This document shows positions 9,537 to 17,900 of a stretch of 43,381 nt of DNA, piece after piece. Both the position numbers and the translations under genes were made by a program. The notes under the pieces were generated by a model, which searched no databases, was not told where the DNA came from, and saw only the letters and a list, made by a program, of their open reading frames with translations. Source of the stretch: Bacteroidales bacterium (GTDB taxonomy: Bacteria; Bacteroidota; Bacteroidia; Bacteroidales; UBA932). The DNA lies in assembly GCA_017546585.1 (NCBI GenBank), contig JAFYWC010000010.1, forward strand, positions 1 to 43,381, given 5' to 3'. The first letter of the stretch is position 1. Every line of letters begins with the position of its first letter.

Positions 9537-9779
9537 ATGGCAAAGGTTTGTCAAGTTACAGGAAGAAAGAGAATGGTCGGAAACAACGTTTCGCATTCTA
9601 AGAGACGCACAAAGCGCGTCTTCGCCCTGAACCTCAAGACTAAGAAGTTCTGGTCTGAGGAGGAGCAGAGATTCATCACTCTTAAGGTGTCTTGCAAGGG
9701 TATGAGAACAATCGAGAAGAACGGTCTCGACGCTACTATCAAGGACGCTCAGAAGAAAGGATTTATTAACCTTGTTTAA
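9537..9779 (+). CDS. rpmB: 50S ribosomal protein L28
   Basis: An 80-aa L28, beginning [20 protein letters not shown] and containing [19 protein letters not shown] and the C-terminal [15 protein letters not shown]. The N-terminal zinc-binding cysteines of some L28 proteins are reduced to a single Cys here. It is followed 11 bp later by rpmG, the conserved rpmB-rpmG pair. Confidence 0.97.
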   Translation: MAKVCQVTGRKRMVGNNVSHSKRRTKRVFALNLKTKKFWSEEEQRFITLKVSCKGMRTIEKNGLDATIKDAQKKGFINLV

Positions 9780-9790
9780 TTTTACGAATT

Positions 9791-9979
9791 ATGGCAAAGA
9801 AAGCAAAAGGTAACAGGGTGCAGGTCATCCTTGAGTGCACTGAGCAGAGAGAGAGCGGTGTACCAGGTATCTCAAGATACATCACTACTAAGAACAAGAA
9901 GAACACAACTCAGCGTTTGGAGCGTAAGAAGTACAATCCGTTCCTCAAGAAGGTTACCCTTCACCGCGAGATTAAATAA
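9791..9979 (+). CDS. rpmG: 50S ribosomal protein L33
   Basis: A 62-aa L33: [19 protein letters not shown], then [17 protein letters not shown] and the [17 protein letters not shown] end. Only one Cys is present, so this is the zinc-free type. It lies between rpmB and the DUF4295 gene in one short operon. Confidence 0.97.
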   Translation: MAKKAKGNRVQVILECTEQRESGVPGISRYITTKNKKNTTQRLERKKYNPFLKKVTLHREIK

Positions 9980-9996
9980 TTAAGGAGGATTAGATA

Positions 9997-10152
9997 ATGG
10001 CAAAGAAAGCAGTCGCAACCTTCAAGGCAGGTACACTCAAGAAGATGGTAAAGTGTATCCGTATGGACAAGTCTCCTAAGACTGGCGCTTATGTATTCAC
10101 TGAGCAGCTCGTTGAGGAGTCAGAGGCTAAGGATTTCTTCGCAAAGAAATAA
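9997..10152 (+). CDS. DUF4295 small basic protein
   Basis: A 51-aa protein (MAKKAVATFKAGTLKKMVKC ... ESEAKDFFAKK), the Bacteroidota-specific DUF4295 family. It is always found directly after rpmB-rpmG, which suggests a ribosome-associated role, but no function is established. The start is secure: an AAGGAGGA ribosome-binding site lies 9 bases upstream of the ATG. It is the last gene of the unit and a strong terminator follows. Confidence 0.93.
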   Translation: MAKKAVATFKAGTLKKMVKCIRMDKSPKTGAYVFTEQLVEESEAKDFFAKK

Positions 10153-10167
10153 TTCCTCTCTTTGATT

Positions 10168-10206
10168 GAAAGAGGCATAGTTGAATTTCAGCTATGCCTC
10201 TTTTTT
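10168..10206 (+). terminator. rho-independent terminator after DUF4295
   Basis: A 10-bp stem AGAGGCATAG (10171-10180) pairs with CTATGCCTCT (10192-10201) and is followed by a T tract. It separates the ribosomal-protein unit from ftsY. Confidence 0.92.
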
Positions 10207-10223
10207 ATTAGCCCGAAAAAGCG

Positions 10224-10231
10224 TACATTTG
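10224..10231 (+). promoter_or_regulatory. ftsY promoter -7 box
   Basis: TACATTTG at 10224-10231 is a consensus -7 element, 18 bases before the ftsY ATG and just after the upstream terminator. Confidence 0.75.
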
Positions 10232-10249
10232 TAAGTTAAACATAATGTT

Positions 10250-11191
10250 ATGGGTATTTTTGATAAAGGCGTAAAGAAGACCAACAGGAGTTTCTTTGAG
10301 AGACTCTCGAGGGCCATTGTGGGCAAGACTGAGGTGGATGATGATCTTCTTGATGCAATTGAGGAGGCGCTCCTCGCGACCGATATGGGCGTGGACACCA
10401 CTATGAAGATTATTGAGAACCTTGAGGAACGAGTTCGTAGAGACAAATATGTGTCTCTTGACGAGCTTGTGGACATTCTCAGGGATGAGATAGCAATGCT
10501 TCTCAATGTACGAGAAGACGAGACATCTGATGACAAGGTAGTGCCGTTCGACTTTTCGAAGAAGCCTTATGTGATGATGGTTGTAGGCGTGAACGGTGTT
10601 GGCAAGACCACTACGATCGGTAAGCTTGCAAGCGGGCTCAAGGCTCAGGGCAAGAAGGTCGTTCTCGGAGCTGCAGATACATTCCGTGCCGCTGCAGTCG
10701 ATCAGCTTACAATCTGGTCCGAGCGTGCAGGTGTAGACATCGTAAAGCAGGCTATGGGTTCTGACCCTGCATCTGTGGCATTCGATACGGTGAAGTCTGC
10801 AGTAGCAAAGGATGCTGACGTTGTGATCATCGATACAGCAGGAAGACTTCACAATAGAGTCGACCTGATGAACGAGCTTACAAAGATCAGGAACGTTATG
10901 CGCAAGGTTGTTCCAGATGCTCCGCACGAAGTTCTCCTCGTCCTTGACGGTTCTACAGGCCAGAACGCCTTCCAGCAGGCCAAGGAGTTTATGAGAGCGA
11001 CAGACATCACTTCGCTCGCGATCACGAAATTGGACGGAACAGCAAAGGGAGGAGTAGTCGTAGGCGTGGTTGACCAGTTCCGCATTCCGATCAAGTTTGT
11101 AGGTATCGGTGAAGGAATCGACGATCTCAAGGTGTTCGACAAGAGAGAATATGTAGGCTCTCTTTTCTCAAAGGAAGATATAGAAAAATAA
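10250..11191 (+). CDS. ftsY: signal recognition particle receptor FtsY
   Basis: A 313-aa SRP GTPase that docks ribosome-SRP complexes at the inner membrane. After an N domain (1-100) the NG core has the P-loop GVNGVGKTT (113-121), DTFRAAAVDQL, DTAGRLHNRVDLM, the TKLDGTAKGG guanine-specificity motif and the closing GIGEGIDDL. The long acidic A domain of E. coli FtsY is missing, as usual in this phylum. It has its own promoter and runs into pheT 12 bp downstream. Confidence 0.97.
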   Translation: MGIFDKGVKKTNRSFFERLSRAIVGKTEVDDDLLDAIEEALLATDMGVDTTMKIIENLEERVRRDKYVSLDELVDILRDEIAMLLNVREDETSDDKVVPFDFSKKPYVMMVVGVNGVGKTTTIGKLASGLKAQGKKVVLGAADTFRAAAVDQLTIWSERAGVDIVKQAMGSDPASVAFDTVKSAVAKDADVVIIDTAGRLHNRVDLMNELTKIRNVMRKVVPDAPHEVLLVLDGSTGQNAFQQAKEFMRATDITSLAITKLDGTAKGGVVVGVVDQFRIPIKFVGIGEGIDDLKVFDKREYVGSLFSKEDIEK

Positions 11192-11203
11192 AAATTAAGA
11201 TAT

Positions 11204-13648
11204 ATGAAGATTTCATACAATTGGCTCAAAGATTATCTTGAGTGCGACCTCGCTCCAGAGGCCGTGGCAGAGGCGTTGACTTCAATCGGACTTGAGGTTG
11301 ACTCCCTTGAACAGATCGAGGAGATCCCTGGCGGTCTCGCAGGCGTTATCGTGGCTGAAGTTGTAGATTGCGTAGAGCACCCTGATTCAGATCACCTCCA
11401 CATCACAAAGCTCAATACAGGCGAGCCTGAACTTCTTCAGGTTGTCTGCGGTGCTCCTAACGTTGCTGCTGGTCAGAAGGTTCTTCTCGCTACAGTGGGT
11501 ACAGTTCTCGGAGAGGATTTCAAGATCAAGAAGTCAAAGATCCGTGGCGTTGAGTCATTCGGTATGATCTGCGCAGAGGATGAACTCGGAATCGGAGAGT
11601 CTCACGACGGCATTATGGTCCTTGATCCTGATGCAGTGGTCGGAACTCCTGCAAAGGATTACCTCGGACTTGCTACAGACGCTCTCATCGAGATCGGACT
11701 TACTGCAAACCGTGTGGATGCTGCTTCGCACATCGGTGTGGCAAGAGACCTCTATGCATATCTCAAGCATAACGGTGTACCTTGCGAGTTCAAGCTCCCT
11801 GATGTATCTGCTTGGGCAGACAGCGCAGAGGGTGAGGCTATCCCGGTAGAGGTGCTCGCAGCTGACGGCGCTCCAAGATATACAGGTACGACAATCAAGG
11901 GTGTAAAGGTAGCCGCATCTCCTGAGTGGCTCCAGAAGAAACTCCTTGCAATCGGCCTCAGACCGATCAACAACATCGTCGACATCACCAACTTCGTGCT
12001 TCACGAGATCGGACAGCCGCTCCACGCATTCGATGCGGCTAAGATCGCAGGTGGCAAGGTGGTAGTCCGCAGAGCAGAGGAAGGCGAGAAGTTCGTTACA
12101 CTTGACGGTGTAGAGAGAACTCTTTCTGCTGCTGACCTTATGATCGCTAATGCAGAGAAGCCTATGTGTCTTGCCGGAGTATTCGGAGGCGAGGAGTCAG
12201 GCGTGACAGAGGAGACTGTAGACGTGTTCCTCGAGAGTGCATACTTCAACCCTGTATCGATCAGAAAGAGCTCAAAGAGACATACACTCAAGACTGACGC
12301 TTCGTTCCGTTACGAGCGTGGTGCTGACCCTCTCGTAGTAGAGTATGCTGCAAAGCGTGCAGCTCTCCTTATCCAGGAGCTCGCAGGCGGTCAGATCGTA
12401 GGCAGAATGCAGGAGTGCTATGCTGAGAAGATCGAGAAGAAGGTCGTTGACCTCGACTACGACCGCATTGAGGCATTCGTAGGCAAGAAGCTTGGCCACG
12501 ATGTGATCGAAGGTATCCTTGAGGGGCTCGCATATGAGTTCCTCGAGAAGACCGAGACTGGTGCAAAGGTTGCAGTCCCTTCATATATGATCGACGTATA
12601 CCGTGAGTGTGACGTGGTAGAGGAGATCCTCCGCGTCTATGGCTACAACAATATCGAGCTCCCACAGGCTATGAGAATGTCTGTAAACGCACCTCAGAAG
12701 CCAGAGCCTGAGCAGGTTCGCAAGTCTATCGCAGACTTCCTCGCTGCAAACGGCTTCGTGGAGACTATGAACAACTCGCTCACAAAGTCAGAATATTATT
12801 CAAAGCTCAAGACTTTCCCAGAGGAGAAGTGCGTAAGGATTATGAATCCGCTTAGTTCTGACCTCAATGTTATGAGACAGACTCTCCTTCTCAACGGTCT
12901 TGAGGTGATCGCATACAATATCAACCGTCAGATTACCAACATCAAGACATTCGAGTACGGTTCGGTATATTCATTCAAGCCGGAGACAGACGGCAAGACT
13001 CTCGCTTCGTACGAGGAGCACACTGCATATGCGCTCTTCATCAGCGGTCAGCCGGACAAGTCTTGGAGAGTTGATCCAGGCAAGGGCAACTATTTCCAGC
13101 TCAAGGGTTACCTTGAACTTCTCCTCAAGCGTTTCGGTTGCGACATCTATTCGCTCGAGACTGAGGCGGCTCCTGCAGACCTCTTCTCAGAGGGACTTGC
13201 ATACAGCCTCCCTGGTTCACGCCAGCCGCTTGCTGTAATGGGAACAATCGCTCCTGCAAGACTCAAGCAGTTCGGCATCAAGCAGCCTGTATTCGCAGCT
13301 GAGATCAACTGGCCTGCTCTCTTCGAGCTTGTGAAGAGAAACAAGATCAAGTATAAGGAACTTCCTAAGTTCCCTGAGGTAAGACGTGACCTCGCACTCC
13401 TTCTTGACGAGTCTGTAAGCTATGCGGATCTTCGCAGGAGCGCTCTCCGCGTCGGCAAGAAGCTTATCAAGCAGGTTGGACTCTTCGACGTGTACAGAGG
13501 TGACAAGATTGCAGAGGGTAAGAAGCAGTATGCAATGAGCTTTGTACTTCAGGATCTTGAGAAGACCTTGACTGACAATGATGTAGAGAGAGTAATGAGC
13601 AAGCTCCTTTCTACATTCCAGAACGAATTCGGTGCTACACTCAGATAG
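11204..13648 (+). CDS. pheT: phenylalanyl-tRNA synthetase beta subunit
   Basis: 814 aa. The N-terminal tRNA-binding (EMAP-like) fold at about 40-150 (VVDCVEHPDSDHLHITKLN) is followed by the B3/B4 editing region (GLRPINNIVDITNFVLHEIG), B5, the inactive class II core, and a C-terminal ferredoxin-fold anticodon-binding domain starting near YKELPKFPEVRRDLALLL. With PheS it forms the alpha2-beta2 synthetase. pheS is not in the window. It is cotranscribed with ftsY, and the next lipoprotein gene starts one base after its stop. Confidence 0.97.
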   Translation: MKISYNWLKDYLECDLAPEAVAEALTSIGLEVDSLEQIEEIPGGLAGVIVAEVVDCVEHPDSDHLHITKLNTGEPELLQVVCGAPNVAAGQKVLLATVGTVLGEDFKIKKSKIRGVESFGMICAEDELGIGESHDGIMVLDPDAVVGTPAKDYLGLATDALIEIGLTANRVDAASHIGVARDLYAYLKHNGVPCEFKLPDVSAWADSAEGEAIPVEVLAADGAPRYTGTTIKGVKVAASPEWLQKKLLAIGLRPINNIVDITNFVLHEIGQPLHAFDAAKIAGGKVVVRRAEEGEKFVTLDGVERTLSAADLMIANAEKPMCLAGVFGGEESGVTEETVDVFLESAYFNPVSIRKSSKRHTLKTDASFRYERGADPLVVEYAAKRAALLIQELAGGQIVGRMQECYAEKIEKKVVDLDYDRIEAFVGKKLGHDVIEGILEGLAYEFLEKTETGAKVAVPSYMIDVYRECDVVEEILRVYGYNNIELPQAMRMSVNAPQKPEPEQVRKSIADFLAANGFVETMNNSLTKSEYYSKLKTFPEEKCVRIMNPLSSDLNVMRQTLLLNGLEVIAYNINRQITNIKTFEYGSVYSFKPETDGKTLASYEEHTAYALFISGQPDKSWRVDPGKGNYFQLKGYLELLLKRFGCDIYSLETEAAPADLFSEGLAYSLPGSRQPLAVMGTIAPARLKQFGIKQPVFAAEINWPALFELVKRNKIKYKELPKFPEVRRDLALLLDESVSYADLRRSALRVGKKLIKQVGLFDVYRGDKIAEGKKQYAMSFVLQDLEKTLTDNDVERVMSKLLSTFQNEFGATLR

Positions 13649-13649
13649 T

Positions 13650-14417
13650 ATGAAGAAATCTCTGTCATATATTCTTGTGATGCTTACGATAGCTCTTGCT
13701 GTGTCCTGCAACGGGAACAGAGCAAGAGTTATCCCGCGTTCAAAGCTGTCCAAGATCTATGCGGAGATGTTTGTTACAGACCAGTGGATCCAGAACACTC
13801 CTAGCGTCAGGACTATAGCCGACACATCGTTGGTATACGAGCCGATACTTCAGAAGTACGGGTTCACTTCAGAGGATTATCAGCATAGTGTTCAGCACTA
13901 TATGAATGATCCGGAACGTTTCTCCAGGATTCTGAGAACGACGTCAGACATCCTGGACAAGAGGATGAAGGAACTGCGCAGGTTGGCTAAACTTCAGGCA
14001 GAGGCCAAGGAGAAGGCCAAGAAATTCAACTATGGAATCGACCTGACAAAGCTCTATTTCGCTCCTCTTCCCGACGGAAGACCGAAGACCTGGTCAGACA
14101 CTCTCAAGTTCGAGTGGGATACCCTTGACCGCTGCTACAGGACAAGGAAAGTGCCGAGAATGGACACAGTATACGACGGTGTCCGTATGTATGTGCAAAC
14201 AGATACACTCGTCAAGGATTCCTTGGCGTTGGATTCTCTTAGTGTGGATTCTCTGGCGATAAAGCCAGGTCAGGATCTGAAAAAGACAGATGAACAGCTT
14301 AAGAAGGTTTTGGAAAACATTTCCATCAAGCCTCTTGAGACACCGGCAAAAAAGCCGACACAACCTTTGAATAAAAGATCTTTTGAGCATCCTAAACGTT
14401 TGAAGGAAACTCTTTAG
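13650..14417 (+). CDS. DUF4296 lipoprotein
   Basis: A 255-aa protein. I start it at ATG 13650, which gives a clean SPII signal, MKKSLSYILVMLTIALAVSC, with the lipidated Cys at residue 20. An in-frame ATG at 13632 would overlap pheT by 17 bp and add MLHSDS in front of the signal, so it is less likely. The body matches DUF4296 (IPRSKLSKIYAEMFVTDQWI, then a helical DxRMKELRRLAKLQ stretch). The C-terminal tail is rich in Lys, Pro and Ser/Leu/Asp and looks disordered. The function is unknown; it is probably anchored in a periplasm-facing membrane leaflet. Confidence 0.88.
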   Translation: MKKSLSYILVMLTIALAVSCNGNRARVIPRSKLSKIYAEMFVTDQWIQNTPSVRTIADTSLVYEPILQKYGFTSEDYQHSVQHYMNDPERFSRILRTTSDILDKRMKELRRLAKLQAEAKEKAKKFNYGIDLTKLYFAPLPDGRPKTWSDTLKFEWDTLDRCYRTRKVPRMDTVYDGVRMYVQTDTLVKDSLALDSLSVDSLAIKPGQDLKKTDEQLKKVLENISIKPLETPAKKPTQPLNKRSFEHPKRLKETL

Positions 14418-14433
14418 ACAGAGACAGACAATT

Positions 14434-15621
14434 ATGGCAACAGTAAGAACAACAGCAGAATTTGTATATACACTCGATTCGGCGGAGCCGATCAGGAACG
14501 GATTCGTAGAGTATGACGAAACAGACGGACGCATACTCTCTGTCGGTCAGTGCAGTGAAGGTGAGGACGTGCTCAAGGGTGCTCTCGCGCCGGGCTTTGT
14601 CAACGCACACTGCCACGTCGAGCTTTCTCATCTGCATAAGAAATTCCGTAAAGGTACAGGAATGGCCGGATTCATCGACCAGATCAATGAATTGCGCGAC
14701 TGGGCCGGAAAAGAGGCTAAAACAGCCCTTGTGAAGGAGTGGATGGACAAGATGTGGGCTGACGGAGTGTCTGCTATGGCTGACATCAGCAACGACGATT
14801 CTTCATTCGATGTGAAGAAGTCTCACAATATGTATACAAGGACTTTCCTTGAAGTATTCGGCAGCGAGCCCGAGATGTGTGAGGGAGTGATGGCAGATGT
14901 GACAGCCTTGAATAAGGTGGCTGATGAAGCCGGAATCGATGCGGCTCCTACACCTCATTCCTGCTATACGATGAGCCCGCAGCTTCTTTCGGCGTCGGCA
15001 GGCGCAGGTCTGGAGAAGGGATTCATATCATACCACTCTCAGGAGAGTCAGGAGGAGGAAGATCTTCTTCGTTCAGGCTCCGGTGCTATGTATGAGAACA
15101 GAAAGAGGTCAGGTATGAGCACGCCGCCTGTGACAGGTGAGTCTTCGTTGAAGTATTTCATCGACAGATTGGCTGATGCCGCTCCTGCTCCATACGAACA
15201 GCATATCCTCCTTGTTCACAATGTGTGCCTTGCACAGGATGATATCGATGCTGCAAAGAAGTTGATGAAGAACGTATATTGGGCTATATGTCCTTTGTCT
15301 AACATATTTATACATAATGCATTGCCTCCAATTGACCTTATGAGGAAGAATGGTCTTGCAGTCGCTCTGGGAACGGATTCGCTTTCAAGCAATGACGACC
15401 TCGATATGGTGAAGGAAATGTATTGCCTGCATAAGAATTTCCCTGAGGTGCCGATGTCGGAGATCCTCACTTGGGCATCGCTCAATGGAGCAAGATTCCT
15501 TGCAATGGATGATGTGCTTGGAAGTTTCGAGGCAGGAAAGAAGCCCGGAATCGTAAGAATTCACAATGTGGATGATGCTGGATTTGTAACAGCTGAAAGC
15601 TCATCTGAAAGAATAATTTAA
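14434..15621 (+). CDS. metal-dependent amidohydrolase (ATZ/TRZ, nucleoside-deaminase-like)
   Basis: A 395-aa TIM-barrel hydrolase. Metal ligands are visible in VNAHCHVELSH (His59 and His61), in SYHSQES and in LGTDSLSSND, with the composite beta domain at both ends. The family includes SAH/guanine deaminases and aminofutalosine deaminase. The HVELS variant after the HxH motif recalls the aminofutalosine-type deaminases, but no menaquinone futalosine genes are nearby, so I leave the substrate open. It overlaps the radical SAM gene by one base (TAATG), so the two are translationally coupled. Confidence 0.85.
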   Translation: MATVRTTAEFVYTLDSAEPIRNGFVEYDETDGRILSVGQCSEGEDVLKGALAPGFVNAHCHVELSHLHKKFRKGTGMAGFIDQINELRDWAGKEAKTALVKEWMDKMWADGVSAMADISNDDSSFDVKKSHNMYTRTFLEVFGSEPEMCEGVMADVTALNKVADEAGIDAAPTPHSCYTMSPQLLSASAGAGLEKGFISYHSQESQEEEDLLRSGSGAMYENRKRSGMSTPPVTGESSLKYFIDRLADAAPAPYEQHILLVHNVCLAQDDIDAAKKLMKNVYWAICPLSNIFIHNALPPIDLMRKNGLAVALGTDSLSSNDDLDMVKEMYCLHKNFPEVPMSEILTWASLNGARFLAMDDVLGSFEAGKKPGIVRIHNVDDAGFVTAESSSERII

Positions 15622-16379
15622 TGCTGCACTTTGACGACATAGTCTTCGGGCCGATCTTCAGCCGCAGGCTTGGCTCTTCACTCGGAGTGAACGTACTTCC
15701 TTCGAAGGGAAAGCTGTGCAACTTCGACTGTGTCTACTGCGAGTGCGGATGGAATCGTGACGGTATCGCGGAAAGAGTGTTTCCACGTTTGGCTGAAGTC
15801 GAAGCGGCGCTTGAGGAGAAGATGTCCCGTGCAGCTGCTGACGGTGTCCCTGTTGACTCGATCACGTTTTCTGGAAACGGAGAACCGACAATGAATCCGG
15901 ATTTTCCGGAGATCATTGAGGCGACGCTGCGTTTGAGGGATATGTATTTCCCGGCAGCGAAGGTCTCTGTGCTGTCGAATGCGACATTGATAGGCCGTCC
16001 TGCAGTAGCGGAGGCGCTTATGAAGGTGGATAATCCCATCTTGAAGATAGACGCATCTGATGACGCCTTGGTAGCCAGGATGAACAAGCCGGTCGGAACT
16101 TACCGACTCTCGGAGGTTTTGGACAATCTTAGGAGATTTGATGGAAAGTTCATACTTCAGACTATGTTCCTGAAGTCTCCTGATTTTGATACTGCGGCGC
16201 CTGAAGCCCTCCGTAAGTGGCAGGATATAGTAAGAGACCTCAAACCGAGGCAGGTAATGGTGTATACTATCGATAGAGAGACTCCTGACAAGTCGCTTGG
16301 CAAGTATACGGTAGAAGAGATGGCTGCTTTTGTCCAGCCTCTTGTAGATGAGGGATTTGATGTGAAGATAAGCGGATAA
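15621..16379 (+). CDS. radical SAM protein (COG0731-like)
   Basis: A 252-aa radical SAM enzyme with the 4Fe-4S motif CNFDCVYC (Cys33, Cys37, Cys40) and the glycine-rich SAM-binding SGNGEPTMNP. The N-terminus (FGPIFSRRLGSSLGVNVLPS) is that of the small Fe-S oxidoreductases grouped in COG0731, of uncharacterised role. There is no SPASM or B12 domain. It is translationally coupled to the amidohydrolase and 3 bp from dtd, hinting at nucleoside or RNA-related metabolism. Confidence 0.88.
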   Translation: MLHFDDIVFGPIFSRRLGSSLGVNVLPSKGKLCNFDCVYCECGWNRDGIAERVFPRLAEVEAALEEKMSRAAADGVPVDSITFSGNGEPTMNPDFPEIIEATLRLRDMYFPAAKVSVLSNATLIGRPAVAEALMKVDNPILKIDASDDALVARMNKPVGTYRLSEVLDNLRRFDGKFILQTMFLKSPDFDTAAPEALRKWQDIVRDLKPRQVMVYTIDRETPDKSLGKYTVEEMAAFVQPLVDEGFDVKISG

Positions 16380-16382
16380 GGT

Positions 16383-16838
16383 ATGAGACTGGTTATACAG
16401 AGAGTATCCGAGGCGAGCGTTGCAGTGCCTGCAGAGAACTATGTGTCGTCCATCGGAAAGGGATTGATGGTTCTGGCTGCATTCATTGATGAGGATACGG
16501 AAGAAGATATTGAGTGGTGCACGAGAAAGCTGCTGGCTATGCGAATTTTCGATGATGAGGCTGGAGTGATGAATCTCTCAGTGCAGGATGTGGGAGGAGA
16601 ACTGCTGATAGTGAGCCAGTTTACACTTTACGCATCGACAGTGAAAGGTAACCGCCCGTCGTACATAAAGGCAGCGAAGCCTGACGTGGCAGTGCCTCTT
16701 TATGAGAAATTCCTTGCCAAGGTAGAGGAACAGAAAGGCGGAAAAGTAGGTCGCGGCATATTTGGTGCGGATATGAAAGTGTCTTTGATCAATGACGGAC
16801 CTGTAACTATAATATTGGATTCAAAATTAAAATTCTAA
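16383..16838 (+). CDS. dtd: D-aminoacyl-tRNA deacylase
   Basis: A 151-aa DTD, which hydrolyses D-amino acids from mischarged tRNA. The signature motifs are SQFTLYAS (near 78) and NDGPVTIILDS (near 138), which carries the invariant Gly-Pro that excludes L-amino acids. The length is typical. The start codon lies 3 bases after the radical SAM stop, and deoC follows 11 bp later. Confidence 0.96.
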   Translation: MRLVIQRVSEASVAVPAENYVSSIGKGLMVLAAFIDEDTEEDIEWCTRKLLAMRIFDDEAGVMNLSVQDVGGELLIVSQFTLYASTVKGNRPSYIKAAKPDVAVPLYEKFLAKVEEQKGGKVGRGIFGADMKVSLINDGPVTIILDSKLKF

Positions 16839-16849
16839 ATATAACTTTT

Positions 16850-17740
16850 ATGGCAGAATATCTGACAAAGTATGGCTATGCTCCTGATCAGGAATCGATG
16901 GGCAGAGCATTGGAAATGATTGCGGCAAACCTTGAAAGCGTTGCTTCAGAGCAGGTGTACAAGGAGTGCTTCTCAATGATGGACCTCACTACTTTGAAGA
17001 CAGATGACACACCGGAGTCTGTATTGAAGCTTGTGAACAAGGTGAATTCATTCAACCAGTCTTATCCTGAGTGGCCTCTTCCGGCTTCGATCTGTGTGTA
17101 CTCAAACTTCGCAGCAACTGTGAAGGAGGCAAGAACCTGCGATTTCAACATCACAGTGGTTTCAGCTTGCTTCCCATCATCACAGAGCTTCCTCGAGGTA
17201 AAGCTCAGAGAGTGTGAGCTCGCAGTGGAGCAGGGTGCTGACGAGGTGGATATCGTTCTTGCGCTTAACGCATTCCTCGCAGGCAACTATGAGGCTGCTG
17301 CAGAGGAGATCCGCCAGGTTCGCAAGGTGATTGACGAAGTTGCAGAGCGCCAGGGCAGAAAGGTACACCTTAAGGTGATCCTCGAGACTGGTCTCCTCCG
17401 TACTCCAGAGAAGATCGCTGAGGCTTCGTTCCTCGCAATGGAGGCAGGCGCAGACTTCATCAAGACTTCTACAGGTAAGGTGGACGTGAACGCTACTCCA
17501 GCAGCTGCATACGTTATGTGCGAGTGCATCGCAAAGTATTACGAGATGACAGGCAAGAAGATCGGTTTCAAGCCAGCAGGTGGAATCTCATCTGCAGCAG
17601 ACGCTCTCTGCTATTACTCTATCGTTTCCGGCATCCTCGGAAAGGAGTGGCTCAACAAGGACCTCTTCCGCTTCGGTGTAAGCCGTGTGGCTAACAGCCT
17701 TCTTGCTGCTGTTGAGCAGAAGACAGTGTCTTTCTTCTAG
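16850..17740 (+). CDS. deoC: deoxyribose-phosphate aldolase
   Basis: A 296-aa class I aldolase that splits 2-deoxyribose-5-phosphate into acetaldehyde and glyceraldehyde-3-phosphate. The Schiff-base lysine is Lys205 in DFIKTSTGK, the second lysine is Lys241 in GFKPAGG, and EVDIVLALN and KVILETGLL complete the barrel. It is about 40 aa longer than E. coli DeoC because of an N-terminal helical extension. It is the last gene of the ftsY-to-deoC run. Confidence 0.96.
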   Translation: MAEYLTKYGYAPDQESMGRALEMIAANLESVASEQVYKECFSMMDLTTLKTDDTPESVLKLVNKVNSFNQSYPEWPLPASICVYSNFAATVKEARTCDFNITVVSACFPSSQSFLEVKLRECELAVEQGADEVDIVLALNAFLAGNYEAAAEEIRQVRKVIDEVAERQGRKVHLKVILETGLLRTPEKIAEASFLAMEAGADFIKTSTGKVDVNATPAAAYVMCECIAKYYEMTGKKIGFKPAGGISSAADALCYYSIVSGILGKEWLNKDLFRFGVSRVANSLLAAVEQKTVSFF

Positions 17741-17750
17741 AAATAGCCTG

Positions 17751-17832
17751 AAATTTTGTTTGTTTTTTTATAAAAATCAAACAAAATTTTGATAAAAAAT
17801 CGCCTTCAGAATCGCTTCTGAGGGCGATTTTT
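17751..17832 (+). terminator. two tandem terminator hairpins after deoC
   Basis: The first is a 12-bp perfect stem, AAATTTTGTTTG (17751-17762) with CAAACAAAATTT (17778-17789). The second is ATCGCC-TCAGA (from 17799) pairing with TCTGA-GGCGAT (to about 17828), ending in TTTTT. Together they clearly close the upstream operon. Confidence 0.88.
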
Positions 17833-17836
17833 GTGT

Positions 17837-17867
17837 TTATCCGCGTACTTTTTTGTTACGCGGATAA
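17837..17867. repeat. 11-bp perfect inverted repeat upstream of the fimbrial locus
   Basis: TTATCCGCGTA (17837-17847) and TACGCGGATAA (17857-17867) are exact complements around a 9-base T-rich loop. There is no T tract after it, so it is a weak terminator candidate. Because it sits 7 bases before a possible -7 box (GAACTTTG, 17875-17882) and 34 bp before the fimbrial lipoprotein start, it could be an operator or a 5' structure. Confidence 0.55.
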
Positions 17868-17900
17868 TACTCAAGAACTTTGCCTCCGTAATTAAATGAT

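Noticed and set aside
10208-10927. Long antisense frame over ftsY
   Set aside because: It lies opposite a highly conserved gene and has no family motif or ribosome-binding site.
13632-13649. Longer start for the DUF4296 lipoprotein
   Set aside because: It overlaps pheT and puts six polar residues before the signal peptide.
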